Shown one piece after another: positions 32,556 to 43,909 of a stretch of 64,000 nucleotides of DNA (within the stretch, counting starts at the first letter, position 1; every line of letters starts with the position of its first letter). Where the stretch lies: positions 31,931,252 to 31,995,251 of the forward strand of contig NC_044918.1 in the NCBI RefSeq assembly GCF_003576645.1, in the 5' to 3' direction. The position numbers were made by a program, and so were the translations under genes. The DNA is from Ipomoea triloba. Taxonomy: Eukaryota > Streptophyta > Magnoliopsida > Solanales > Convolvulaceae. The notes under the pieces were generated by a model. It had not been told where the DNA came from. It made no database searches and saw nothing but the letters and a program-made list of their open reading frames with translations.

Positions 32556-32897
32556 ACGTCGAGTTCTTGGGAGTTTTTTGTGTGTACATACTTTTTGTAG
32601 CCTTAGTGATGGCTAAACATGGCTAGTCGGGTCGTAGCTGACCCTTAATCTGTATTTTGACCCGAGGGGAAAACTCATGTATATATAAGTGCAAGTATGT
32701 ATATTTTGCTTAGTTAAGCTTTTTCAGCTGATATGTATATAAGTGCGTAAGCAACTGTTGGGTGGCTGTTGTGGTTAGAAGAGTTCCCTTTAGCCTGTGC
32801 ACCTAGAGTGAGGTTTATCGCGGAATGATAGAACTCTCCCTCTAGGTGTGGCGGTAACTCCCTCAGATGTACGGGAAGGTAGGTCCGGGGTGTTACA

Positions 32898-32902
32898 ATT
32901 TT
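32898..32902 (+). repeat. Right target-site duplication ATTTT of the Tekay-like element
   Basis: Matches 12885-12889 exactly and marks resumption of hAT sequence. Confidence 0.9.
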
Positions 32903-32930
32903 GCGGGACAGATGAATTCCTAGTTGACAT
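32903..32930 (-). pseudogene. hAT transposase, first codons
   Basis: Minus-strand ATG at 32930-32928 gives MSTRNSSVPQ, and reading then jumps across the chromovirus insertion into NPHTLNS at 12889. A TTTTTATTAG acceptor-like sequence lies two bases upstream of the ATG. The insertion therefore split the N-terminal exon about ten codons in. The continuous frame across the repaired junction is strong evidence that the nesting is real. Confidence 0.75.
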
Positions 32931-32933
32931 GCC

Positions 32934-33742
32934 TAATAAAAAACAATAACAAAATCAACTAGAGAACAAAATCACCATTGACCATAGTTCAGTATATTCA
33001 CATATATATAGCTACACACAATCCACAGTTCATTATATTCACATATATAGCTAGACACAATCGACAGTTCATTATATTCACATATATTGCTACACTACAC
33101 ACAATCCACAGTTCATTATATTCACATAGCTATACACATTAAGTCATTAACACATTAAACATAGCTATACAGTGTTGGTTCGTAATTGGCTGGTTCTTAC
33201 AATGAACATTAAACATAGCTATACATTATAAAATAGTCTAAAATACACTAATAATCTGATATTATTTGCAAATAATAGAAAATACAGTATAAACATAGCT
33301 ATACAGTGCTGGTTCGTACATGGCTTGTTCTTAGTTTTTACAGTGAACATTAAACATAGCTATACAATATAAAATAGTATAAAATACATTAATAATCTGA
33401 TATTATTCGCAAATAATAGAAAATACAGTATAAAATAGTAGGAAAAGTAGAAGGAAGGAAGGCAGGTTCTTATTACCGGCGAGGGGAAGTGGTGCTGGTT
33501 CGGCCGCTGGCAGTGGGCGAAGGCGGAGGGGAGGTGGTGTTGGTTCGGCCGCCGGCGGAGGGGAGGCGGTGCTGGTGCGGCGGTCGTCGATTGCGTAGGG
33601 GAGGGTGCGGTGGTCGTCGATTGCGTAAGGGAAGCAGAGGAAGGCGGATGGCAGAGGCGAAGTCGCGATTGGTCTTTGGGGAATATGGGGGAATATTACT
33701 TAGGGTAACTTTTTTTAATTTCAAATTTATAATTTTTAATAT

Positions 33743-33779
<37 letters not shown>

Positions 33780-33932
33780 TTTATATTATATTATACATGG
33801 CTCGCGAGCGGCTCGTCGAGCCACGAGCGTAAGGCATTAGAGCTCGAGCTCGGCTCGAGCTCGACTTTGACCGAGCCCGAGTCAAACTTTGACCGAGCGG
33901 CTCGCGAGCCGCTCGGCTCATTTGCAGCCCTA
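32934..33932 (-). mobile_element. 5' end of the hAT element with terminal repeat
   Basis: The right end TTTGCAGCCCTA (33921-33932) read on the minus strand is TAGGGCTGCAAATGAGCCGA, a terminal sequence seen in many plant Ac-like hAT elements. It is followed inward by CG-rich subterminal repeats of GGCTCGCGAGC and GAGCTCGAGC type. Further inward are an AT-rich segment with a TA microsatellite, a GC-rich leader (about 33480-33680) and repetitive AT-rich DNA. The other terminus lies left of the window, beyond the SIRE-like insertion. The flanking 8-mer here is CTTCCAGC. Confidence 0.65.
32990..33435 (+). repeat. Short and ~134-bp imperfect repeats in hAT leader
   Basis: Three to four copies of a CAGTTCATTATATTCACATA motif occur between 32990 and 33130. 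Two imperfect copies of a ~134-bp unit beginning CATAGCTATACAGTG follow, near 33160 and 33294. They resemble degenerate internal repeats of a DNA transposon leader. No coding potential. Confidence 0.6.
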
Positions 33933-35091
33933 CTTCCAGCGAAACACGCCGGTCCGCCGTCCTCTTCCGCACGAAGGGACATGGTCGCCCAACGGTGCGC
34001 CACCTTCCGCCACTGCCTTCCTCCTTTACACTTGCGGACCACTTAAGCGGGACACATTATATCGCCTAACCTTACCGCAAGTGCAATTCCAACACCACTC
34101 CCAGACCAGAACAGAATACACGATAAACCAATCCAGAATACGAAATATACTCAGAACACGCAGATTTCACATCTCAGAAGCCAAATAATACATGGAATCC
34201 ATAACAATAAATACTCATACTCATCACAATGAAAGGATAATGAACACATGTCCAATAATCCACAAGATAGCTTCACAGATCAACAAAACAAAGGATAAAA
34301 CCCCAAGAAATTCACAGGACTCCAAACACCAAATAATATTCATAGATTCATGAGTGAAAATAGGTTTAATGTAACATGGAAGATTACCTCTTGAAGCTCT
34401 AATCAATCCAAGCAATCACCAACTCTATGCTCAACTTCACAAGCCACTTCCACCTTCTTGATCACCTTTTTTCCCAAGAAAAAACCCCAAAAAGAGTATA
34501 ATGAGAACTTAGAAAAGACTATGAAATCATAAGGGGAAATGAAATCTACCCAAGGAGTAATGCTTACCCAAGTGCCATGGTTCCTAAAAGAGCAACCTTT
34601 CTTGAAGTCTTGATAAGATGAAGGATAGTGTATGCTTAGGGTTCTTTAGAAATGAAATAGTGGGGAGAATTCTTTTGCAAGAGAAGAAAAGAGCTAGGGA
34701 TTATTATTATAAGGCTTTTATATGAACTTGGGAGATTATTACATACATAATATATGTATCACATTAGGGTGTTAGGATAAAGTATGGGCTCCCTCATAAG
34801 GAATGGGATATCCACACTAAGTATTAATTTAATGAATATAAAACATGGTCCTTCAAAGATTGGGTCATTAAATATTTAATTTACTTATAAGGAATAAAAG
34901 GTCCAAATGAAGAAATCCCTTACAAAATTAAATCAAAGAATTGGGCCCTTTGATTAAATAAATAAGCTAGATTATGGAATATATATCTCTATTTGAAGAC
35001 ACGGAGCCCAATTAATAAAATTAATTACATGGTAAGAATAATTAACGGGGTTTAAGGCTTGAATCAAAACCGGGGTATCACACTTCATGTC
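33933..35091 (-). mobile_element. Chromovirus-type LTR, partial
   Basis: Read on the minus strand this begins TGTGATACCCCGG at 35091, a common start of Tekay-like LTRs, and continues to the hAT boundary at 33932. It includes a leader-like stretch with a donor-like AAGAG|GTAATC near 34385. Its end is not in the window because the hAT interrupts it. It splits the copia LTR that continues at 35092; the flank CTTCA would be its target duplicate. Confidence 0.5.
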
Positions 35092-35581
35092 CACGAATTA
35101 AGCATCAGTGGTTGCCTTCTCAAGTTCTTCAACTTTAAACTTCCGGAACTTGTAGTTGAGAAGACGAAGTAATCAGAGTTGATCTTTAATGCTTAGGGAG
35201 AGATGTTTATATTTCAAGTCAGAACTCGTAGGTTCGCTCTCAATTCTTGAACCATCTTCCTTCTTAAATAGAACTCTGATTTAGGTAGACACGGTAATCC
35301 TTAACCTGGAATATCCTTGTAGCTGATTACCGTTATACCCTTTGAGGTGTCCAGGTGATATGGATTTTCTTGTAATCACACCTCTTTGCATGTAACTGTT
35401 CTGCCAGATAAGCGAAGATAAGTCGATGAAGTCCAACAGATACTTTCCGGACGCTCTGGCGTAGAGTCTGATCGATCAGGTTTTACTCTTAACACTGACA
35501 GACTCTAAACTGAAACCAAACTAATTTGCCATAATAAATCAGCCAATTACATTAGTGGGGTTTAGACTTAAAACACTAACA
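35092..35581 (-). mobile_element. Copia 3' LTR fragment (minus strand)
   Basis: Minus-strand LTR beginning TGTTAGTGTTTTAAG at 35581. It aligns along its length with 61219-61720, with scattered substitutions, and is cut at 35092 by the chromovirus-type LTR. Together with the 5' LTR at 60770-61720 it brackets one old copia element now exploded over 26 kb by later insertions. Confidence 0.7.
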
Positions 35582-35748
35582 AACTCCCCCTTTGGCTATT
35601 ATTTGACAAAACAACTCAATAAGGACGAAAACAGAATTTCTAAAACAAAGAGTTGATTACCAAAATCGAAACATAAAACAGAGAAAATCCATAAACTAGG
35701 TGTTGGTCATTTGGGCAAACCAAAACAAAAGAGAAACAAGATCAAGGT
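35582..35748 (-). other. Copia 3' internal end with polypurine tract (minus strand)
   Basis: On the minus strand AAAGGGGGAGTT directly precedes the LTR start at 35581, preceded by GTCAAATAATAGCC, closely matching the SIRE-like arrangement at 6110-6136. No coding remains. It ends at the target duplicate AAGGT of the solo LTR. Confidence 0.7.
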
Positions 35749-38700
35749 TGTAATAGCCCGGTTATTTGAATAATTTAATTATTATTTTTTTAAGTAATTT
35801 ATTTTACTATATAAATAATATTTTAAATCAATTGTTTTATTATATAGTCCATAATTATATTATGTGACCCAAAATCCTGTGATACTAGCCTACTAATATT
35901 GTTTTACTAAACTCATATTACTTGTAATATTTGTATTAAGCCTTATCTAAAAACATAATAAGTGTGAATGAAGGTTATACCTTTCAATTCATTTATGTCC
36001 GTTTTTTCCGTTAAGTTTTTTTGTACATTATGCTATAAAAGTTGTACTTTACAATATATTAGACAAACATACTACTACCGTTATAACTTCCGTTATCTTT
36101 TCCACTGTTGTTATCATGCACATGCATCCACTATATATTTTCTTATTTTCTTCAATAATAATAATATATACACATTATATATTGTAGTTATAGGTTAGTT
36201 ATTTCCTAAAATATAAATATAAAATTTATAAAAATATTTTACATTATTATTATTATTTACAATAATTTAAATATCTAAAATCTAGATAAATTTAAAATTT
36301 TAATATAAAATATTAATATTGGGCACCTATTTTTTGCGCATGGCGCATAAGAAAAACTAGTTATTATTATATATGTGATGTGTGATAAAGTCTGATTGAG
36401 CTTTGATTCTTTGACCATAAAGGATGACCGAAAATTTAAGAAATTGGTTGTCAATAACAAATAAAATATATTTTAAATATATATATATTTTTGAGTGACC
36501 ATTTGTGAAGTGTGCTGCGAGTATAAATATATGCTTATATAATATTATATTATAATATATGTGATTGTTTGTATTAAATGTAAACGATGTGTATTCTATG
36601 GCAGCATGGGCTATGTGGCGTGTAGTGTACATATATATATTACCTGATTGCCTAATCATCCCTAATCAATCCTAATCTTTTATTATTATTATTGATTATT
36701 GATGATTAATATATATATACGTTATACATGAATTCATGCCTGCCATCTCTGCAACCGTTTCTAGCTATCAAATTAAACTTACTTGTTCCCTTTGTTTTTA
36801 TTCTAATTTTCCAAGAAGCCATGCAGAAGCCTATTTTCTTAGCCATTCCCAACCTTCAACAATTCATCATCTCTCTTTCTCTCTCGATGCACTCTCTCTC
36901 TCGTCTGCAACATAGGATCTGAGTTCTTCTCTCATTTTTCTCTTCCTCCTTCGCCCATCTCTCTCTCGGTGAATAACCGTAACCGCTATCCGCTTCCGTC
37001 AACCACCGTGAACTAGCGAGCAAAAAGTCCAGCGGCAGTTGGTTCTCCTTGAAGATAGCAGCAACTCAATTGTTGGCAATGGTTTCCACCTTTTCTTTTC
37101 TACTGTCTGTTCTTTAGTAGAAGCTGGGCGGTGATTGGCGATGAAGGATTCAGCGAAGCTTGGCAGCGGCGATCTTTCCGGCGACTTGTAGCGGACGGTG
37201 GTCAACGACGGTGGGTCTTATTGGTGGACGTCCTGGACGTGATAATATGATGAAATAGTGAGATGTTGAAGATGATGAAACTGAAACTGGTTTCGTATAA
37301 AAAAAATTCGAATGATGATGGTGGTGTTGATGAGAAGATGGTTTGGGTTTGTTGTTTGGTTTTTTTAAATCTGGTAGTGAAGATGGTGAACATGAGGTAA
37401 TTATGCATTATTGGTGGATGGATGAAGAGGCTCTACGTAATGGTAATGGTAATAGTAATAGTAATAATTATTATTGGATTATTATTATTATTTAGGTCTG
37501 CAGGTTCCTTATCAGATTAGTTACTAAGGTGTTGGCAGGAACCTACGGGTAAGACTTATGTCTACTCAAAATTTATATAAACCAAAACAAAATTATTTAA
37601 TATGTGTTTACGTGTGTATTGTATGTTTAAATCTATTGAAAGTAGATTTATTATTATTATTATTGAATAAACTAATGGTTGATGAAATTGTGAGTACATG
37701 ACTTATGAAAATTATAGGATTCATGTAATTTAATAAGTAGTAAGATATATGTTCACTCAAAATTATTTTACCTCGAGAAAAGAAAAAATCGTTTTTTATG
37801 TTCTTATGTGAAAATATTTTTCATCAAAAATCAATTTAGTTATTTTCGATAATTGCTATGAGATTCATGATCTTCGGGGAGCTTGTGTTTAATATGTAAA
37901 TTGTGTGACATATATATTAGCATGGGATTTAAGTCTGTATATTTAGTGGATACATGTGATATGATCGTAATTCATGTATATGTGTTTAATGATCCATGTT
38001 AATTCGTATGTATATATAATATTAGTGCATCGTATGTTGTAAGGCTATTCGAATATACATATATGATTATTTATGTGCTTTATGAAAATTAAGTGATTGA
38101 AATAATGGAAGAATTCGTATATGTAATGTATATTCAAATCTAGTTGACTTGCGTAAGTTAATTCTTTACTGATTCATATACATATATTGTTGGTGTGTAT
38201 TTACATATGGAATAGTAGTGGTATGCTGTGTGTGTCGTGTGATGTATATAGTTGTAGTTATAGCACTGTAATTGAATTAATTGGGAAGATTATATGTTGT
38301 AAGTGGCATTCAAATTGGTGTAATGTTATGAATAGAATTATTTCGGCTATAGATATAAGTGTAAAGTTGAATAAGTTACTTGGGTGTAAAGACTTTTGAT
38401 GTAAAGTTTGAAATTTGAAGGATTTGGTTATTTGTATATTTCGTCCCGGAGGATGGTGATACTTGGAGGTTTTGAATACTCCTCTTTGGTTACTATTATT
38501 ATCGTGAGAGCGGAGTTCTCTCTATTTGGTTTCGGCCACCGGTTCGTAGACTTGTCCGGTTGGTTTGGATTTGGTTTTGGCCATCGGTTCGTGGATTCGT
38601 CCGATTGGTATGGGTAGGTTTGGAAGTTTGAAACTCTCCATTTGGATCCATTCCTCCTTGACACGGTATATAATGACTATTATTGGACTTGTGAAAAGTT

Positions 38701-39853
38701 TAACCAATTATTTGAAAAATTTACATTTGGTGGTTATCGCGAGAGCTATGGATACTCTCTATTTGGTTATTTATTTTGAGAGTTTGGAAACTCTCTTTGG
38801 TTATTATTATATGAATTGGAAGTTGTATTTCGTGATTTGGTAATTCTTTGGTGGTTATTTAAGGATCCTAAATCTCATTGGTGAATATATATTATGATTT
38901 GAAGGAATTTTGAGTACTAATGATATTACGAAATGTCTTGAGGATAGGTTTGAGAAATGAGTGGTTTAATGAATTTGGATTACGGATAGGCAATGCTTTC
39001 ATCTCTTAGGAATTTTGTTGGTATATTTATATATACTTGTATGTGTGATTTCAAAGTTATATATTTAATTGCTTAAAGTTTATTCATATTGATGAGAATA
39101 AAAATATGTTTAAGGGGTTAATGTGAAATTATATGCTCCTATGTGCTACGTGCTACATGCAAAATATTTTCCGGGGTGGAGTAAGTATTACCAGCTGTTC
39201 AATGCTGACTTTGTTTCCCCCCTTAGTTATTTTTGCAGGTGATGATTGCATGACAATTTGAAATATTGGACATGAGAGCGACTGGTTTTTACTGGAGTTT
39301 ATTACCGAAATGGTCCCTCGACTATTGCAAAGTTACCAATTTGGTCCTTGACAATTTTTCGTGCTCAATTAAGTCCCTTGACTTTGAAAATTTTAACCAA
39401 TGTGGTCCTATGTTTATTTTGCCGTTAAAATTGGGACTAAATTGGTAATTTTTCTATAGTCAATAAAATTTTCAAAGTCGAGGGACTTAATTGAGTACGA
39501 AATATTGTCGAGGATCAAATTGGTAATTTCACAATAGTCGAGGGACCATTTCGGTAATAAACTTGTTTTTACTGGATTAGATGTATTAAATTTTCTTTTA
39601 ATTGTTAAAGAATTTTAGAACTTGTTTTAGGATTTTTAGTACTTGATTTATTTTAATGTATTTAGAGACCGGGTTATAATTACAGTAGTTTTAGCCTGTG
39701 CGTTTAGATATAAGTTGTATCTAAATGTGGCAGTCGCATCCCTATTTTTTGTAGTCTTGTTTATGGGTTTCCGCAATAATAAGTGATTTTTAATTAAAAA
39801 AATTCCGTTTTAATAAAATATTTTGGTTTGAAATATGGGGGTGTTACAAAGGT
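35744..39853 (+). mobile_element. Solo LTR of chromovirus type with TSD AAGGT
   Basis: The LTR occupies 35749-39848, from TGTAATAGCCCGG to GGGGTGTTACA, with AAGGT on both sides (35744-35748, 39849-39853). It is 4.1 kb with no internal domain, primer site or pol, so it is the product of LTR-LTR recombination. A pyrimidine-rich leader (36840-36960), a donor-like GGGTAAGA near 37549 and an acceptor-like TTTTTGCAG near 39239 suggest an intron-bearing U5, as in the other long LTR. A foldback MITE is nested at 39296-39564. No ORF stands out. Confidence 0.85.
39285..39575. mobile_element. Foldback MITE with 11-bp target duplication
   Basis: The element spans 39296-39564. Its two halves are inverted copies: TTATTACCGAAATGGTCCCT at the left is mirrored by AGGGACCATTTCGGTAATAA at the right, and similarity continues inward (ACCAATTTGGTCCTTGACAA against TTGTCGAGGATCAAATTGGT). 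GTTTTTACTGG flanks both sides (39285-39295, 39565-39575). The duplication length suggests mobilisation by a Mutator-like transposase. Transcripts would form a long hairpin, a possible source of small RNAs. Confidence 0.8.
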
Positions 39854-40540
39854 GTTGCGACTCCCGCACTACACGTTGACGTCTTAATGATTGGACGATA
39901 TCTCGGCCTAGAAATATCCAAATTAATGATTCTTAATCCATTGGAAAGAAGACTCAAAGGGATACAACTCTTATGAAGACATTAAAGCCTAAAAAGAAAG
40001 CCAAACGGGTCAAAATCGTCCTTGAAGTTAAAGTTCCAAACTTACAGATTTCGTCCAAATCTGCCACTGTTCAATTATTTGACTATATCTCAGTCTAGGA
40101 ATGTTCAAATGAGATTACTCTTGCGCCATTGGAAAGCCAACTTGAAGGGCTACAACTTTGTTGAAGATCACAAAGGCCAATGAAATAGTTTTGGAATGAA
40201 AAATAGCCTAGAAGTCAAAGCAGTTGTGCATAAGCGAGAAATGCAATTTCGAGAGAGGAGGTACACGGCCACCCCACGGCCCATGGAGGTGGTCGTGTGC
40301 TTTTGGCCTATTTACAATGAAAAACTGCATTTCCAGAGGTCTGGGACATGGCCACCTCTACGGCCTGTGTCCTTGGCCGTGTCCCCACCCCCTATTCACT
40401 ATTTAAGTTCGTTTTGAACATTTTCAACTCGGTTTTGACCCATGGTTGAACCCTAGACACTCTCTTTCACCTGCTTTCATATTTTTAGGTTAGATTAGAC
40501 TTAGATTTAGGTTTCTAAACATATTTGAAGCTTGTACTTG
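39854..40540 (+). mobile_element. LTR-like fragment, left part (Athila/Tat type)
   Basis: Starts at about 39852 (TGTTGCGACTCCCGC) and contains GGCCAC...CCACGG and GGCCGTGTCC motifs and a CACTATTTAAG TATA-like box (about 40397), typical of plant Athila/Tat LTRs. It is interrupted at 40541 by another LTR and appears to resume at 53381. No ORF is supported. Confidence 0.45.
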
Positions 40541-40732
40541 TGTTAGGAATAAATTGTAGTAGATTTTGATATGCCAAAATGTACAAAACATATTAGATCC
40601 TCAAGATTCATTTTTATAGTGTTAGGCGTTGGTTAACATCAAAAAAGAAAAATCAAGAATAATTTCGAAAACCATCCAAGATAAAAATATCAAAGCCATG
40701 AAGACAAGTCTTGAAGACCATCATGCACAAGA

Positions 40733-40767
40733 AGAAGAAGAAGAAGAAGAAGAAGAAGAAGAAGAAA
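40733..40767 (+). repeat. GAA microsatellite
   Basis: About eleven GAA units in the left part of the solo LTR, an ordinary simple repeat. Confidence 0.9.
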
Positions 40768-41039
40768 GAACGGTAATGCAATTGAAGAGGATGATGGCAT
40801 TGTATTGAAAGTCTATTTGAAGATCAAGGAAGGAATTACATCAAGAAGAATAATTAGTTAACCAAAGATCTGTACAGACTAAGTGGTTAATAGCTTAACC
40901 TCAGTATGACAAGACCAAGGATTAAATTCCACTTATTACATTTTTATAAGGTAAATTTTGAAGGAAGTCAAAATTGCCTAAGGAGCCAAATTATGAGAAG
41001 AAATCTCAAAGGAAATGGTGTCATGGGATTGGATTTCAA

Positions 41040-41232
41040 AGGTCAAAATTGGCCGTGGGATGAGATTTCAAAATTGGCCATGGGATGAGATTTCAAAATT
41101 GGCCAAGGAATGAGATTCCAAAATTGGTCATGGGATGAAATTGACTATGGGATGAAGTTTGCAAAGATTTCAATGGGATGAAATTTGCAAAGGGATGAGA
41201 TTTCAAGTCAAGGCTATGGGATGAGATTTTAG
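41040..41232 (+). repeat. Degenerate minisatellite
   Basis: Six to eight variants of a GGGATGAGATTTCAAAATTGGCC unit of roughly 20-30 bases in tandem. Isolated units also occur after the Athila insertion (for example AAGGGATGAAATTGC near 52166), showing that the repeat belongs to the LTR and not to Athila. Confidence 0.75.
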
Positions 41233-41254
41233 AACCCAATTTCAAAAAGAGCTG

Positions 41255-42634
41255 TGATAAGCCTTCGAGATACCCATAAATCAAGTGCATATTAGGGTGT
41301 TTTGTCACGTTTATAGCATCCTTACATGATGAATTATGATCATAAATGCTTTAAATTCACTAACCAACATACAAAAGCTACTTTTAGCCTAAGGGAGGTG
41401 AAACAGGAGAAAGCTACTTTTAGCCTAAGGGAGGTGAAACAGGAGTCCCGGAAGTCAATAGGAGCGAAAGTTGAGCTTAAAGAACAAACCAGGCAAGATC
41501 GGAGCCTTGGAGGACCCAAGAGGATTGCTACAATAGGAGCGAAAGTTGAGCTTAAAGAACAATCATTCATGCGTGGAAACAATCCAGTAGCCTCCCACGC
41601 ACGCTCACACGCGTGTGGGCAGGCGTGGAGACTGCATTGCGCGAAAAATCACTAGGGTTGCTTTTCGGAGACTATTTAAACCCCTTTGATAGATTTTCAG
41701 AAGGAGACTTTTACATTTCCCATTTTTAGAACTTCTCTTTCCATTTTTATAGATTATCTTAGGAGTAGTTTAGAAAAATCTTCATTGTAGAAGACAACAA
41801 GCTTGGATTGAAGGATTACTTCATTCTAGGTGATCTCTATTACATTTCTATTATATTTTGCTATCTTGTTCTTGGATTAAATTAGCTTTTGTCTTGAATT
41901 TCATATCATGAGTGGCTAGTTTAATCTAGCGATTTGGATTGTGTGAAGATATGTTGCTAGTGTGATGATCTTATATCTATTTTTGGATCTAAATGCTTAG
42001 ATTGTTGGGTTATCTATTCTTGTCTATTGATTGTTGTTTTGATGAGATCTTGTTTGGATTTGGACAATCTAGATGAGAGATTAAGCTCTTGACTCTTTCA
42101 TGTCTTTGATTAGAGTTAGGATTTGAAGCTTTGAAACAATCATAGATCCTATGGACCTCTTAAGAATAGTAGGATAGTGTGTAGCTCAAGTGTTTGATAA
42201 AATTCCTCTTAGAGCTTTGGATGCTTGAAGGCACTCCTAAGTCAAAGAAGCCTTAGTACACAAAGGTGGAAAAGGACTAAGAACACACACTCTTGAATAG
42301 CCAACATCTTTGTATTGTTTATCCATTACCTTAGACACACCAAGATGCAACATAGATGAACACTATCCAATCCCTACCCCTTTTACATATTTTCAAACTC
42401 TTTTACTTTACCACTTTCTCACTCAACCCAAACCTTATGAACTCCTTTCACTCGCGATTCACCACTCACCACACTCGAATCCCTTGCAAGACTCAATCAA
42501 GTAAACACCCGAACACTTGACACACCTCCATGTCCTTCCTTCGAGATCGACACTCGGGGAGTCACTGACTTTCCGTTTTAACATACACATATCTTTTGAC
42601 ATTTCACCCTATTACAACAAAAGAGTTGTCGACA
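41255..42634 (+). mobile_element. Athila-like 5' LTR
   Basis: 1380 bases from TGATAAGCCTTCGAG to GTTGTCGACA, three bases before the PBS. It contains a 36-base tandem repeat (AAAGCTACTTTTAGCC unit, 41374-41446) absent from the 3' LTR, a CACGC/GCGTG-rich segment near 41595-41645, and the TATA box TATTTAAA at 41673-41680. Confidence 0.85.
41673..41680 (+). promoter_or_regulatory. TATA box of Athila-like 5' LTR
   Basis: TATTTAAA in CGGAGACTATTTAAACCCC, preceded by the CACGC-rich element. Same in the 3' LTR at 49468-49475. Confidence 0.5.
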
Positions 42635-42637
42635 AAA

Positions 42638-42654
42638 TGGCGCCGTTGCCGGGG
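42638..42654 (+). other. Athila primer-binding site (tRNA-Asp type)
   Basis: TGGCGCCGTTGCCGGGG, the characteristic Athila-clade primer site, three bases after the LTR. Confidence 0.9.
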
Positions 42655-42835
42655 AAGGCAATAGGTTGTCATATGTTTTTTTTTACTTTGATTGAATGAT
42701 TGCTAGATTTGAGCATTGTTAATCCATACCACTTTCTTTTGTTTTATTTCTATTTCATTTGTTTTTGCTACTTACCAGTTGACTACTTCTAGTCAATTTT
42801 GGAATTTTTGTTTCATTGATAATCTTACTAGGTGA

Positions 42836-43909
42836 ATGCACACGCGAGCAAAGGGAAATCAAGGCTTACTACCCTACATTCCTGAAATCAATAGAGCAAC
42901 TAGGAAGAAAAATACCCAAAGGTCACAAATGGCTTCATCAAGCGCAACCAGAAATCAACAAGGAATAGGAGCGACTATACCAAATCTACCCCCAGTTCCA
43001 ATTATTCCACAAGGACAAATTAACCATGAAGAACCAATTCTTGAAGAACCACAAGCTAACAGAGCAAACAACCAAGAAAATATTCGTGAAGAAGAATACT
43101 ATGGAATTCCTCAGGAACCGCAAAGATCAATTGCAGATTACATGACCCCTGATTTTAACATGCATAATTCGATTTATGTACCGCCGATGGAAAACGTCAA
43201 CTTTCACGTGCATCCAACTATTCTCACACTGGTTCAGAACAGTCAATACTCGGGATTACCATCTGAAGATCCCAATGCACACATAACAAAGTTCATACGA
43301 GCATGTGGGATGTACAGATAAGAAGGCGTTAGTGAGGAGATAGTTCGACTTAAATTATTCCCATTTTCAGTTATAGGAGAGGCAGCACGATGGTTGGAAA
43401 GCCAAGACGACAATCATTTCAGATCGTGGCAGCAGTTGCATCGTGAATTCATGAATGAGTTCTTTCCCATCACAGAGACTATGAGGATTCGAAGGCTAAT
43501 ACAGGAATTCAAGCAGGGAAGGCTTGAGAGTTTGGGAGAGGCTTGGAGACGATTCAAGGTTCTTAAAAGACAATGCCCGCAAGATCTGATGTACCCATGC
43601 GACATGATTAGCTCATTCTACGGAGGGCTGACCGACGAAGGAAAGATGTTGCTTGACTCATCCTCCAGCGGTGCCTTTGTCTCCCTAGCTTTGCCAGAAG
43701 CTGAAGAATTGATTGAGAGAATATCTAAGAATACCTCCTGTTGGTATGACCGACGGGGAGATCACGGGGGCATATATGAAGTTGATAATCGTGTGGCAAG
43801 TGAGGCAAAAATAGAGGCAATGAATCACGAAATCAAAAAGCTACAGGCCATGGTAGAAAAAAATGGAAGGAAAACCCAAGCCTTGTATGGCTTTGGCACT
43901 TTACTGTGA
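42836..43909 (+). pseudogene. Athila-like gag
   Basis: Starts MHTRAKGNQGLLPYIPE. One frame runs to 43909 but is broken by TAA at 43319-43321 (GMYR*EGVSEE). The middle matches the retrotransposon Gag domain (RLKLFPFSVIGEAARWLE; FFPITETMRIRRLIQEFKQG; LGEAWRRFKVLKRQCP; DMISSFYGGL). A shift at an A-run near 43860 moves the downstream zinc-knuckle part (43863 onward) into another frame. This was the structural capsid protein; it is now dead. Confidence 0.8.

Larger units (their letters stand above)
12890..32897 (+). mobile_element. Full-length Tekay/Del-like chromovirus (Ty3/gypsy), inflated by contig overlaps
   Basis: A complete LTR retrotransposon: 5' LTR 12890-17329, PBS 17333-17344, gag, protease, RT, RNase H, integrase with C-terminal chromodomain, PPT 27751-27764 and 3' LTR ending at 32897, all flanked by ATTTT. 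The chromodomain and domain order place it in the Tekay/Del chromoviruses. The assembled 20 kb is too long because gag-pol is restarted after each n at 18629, 20413, 22431, 25786 and 29066. The two LTRs differ by only occasional substitutions once the inserted hAT and the 42-bp duplications are discounted (about 3248 and 3250 bp), so insertion was recent. The element is defective: disrupted gag, altered RT active site and two stops in pol. Confidence 0.85.
29522..32897 (+). mobile_element. Tekay-like 3' LTR (complete)
   Basis: From TATAACCCC to GGTGTTACA, followed by the target duplicate ATTTT. 3376 bases assembled, about 3250 after removing three 42-bp duplications. It shares the TATA box, donor, branch point, acceptor and ORF with the 5' LTR. 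Sparse substitutions between the two, such as GGTGGAATC/GGGGGAATC, show that the insertion is young. Confidence 0.85.

Noticed and set aside
33489..34046. 185-codon Arg/Gly-rich frame
   Set aside because: GC-rich hAT leader and subterminal repeats read through by chance; it crosses the transposon end at 33932.
43850..43870. Programmed frameshift at the A-run in Athila gag
   Set aside because: Four nonsense codons nearby show general decay, so an ordinary indel in a homopolymer is the simpler reading.
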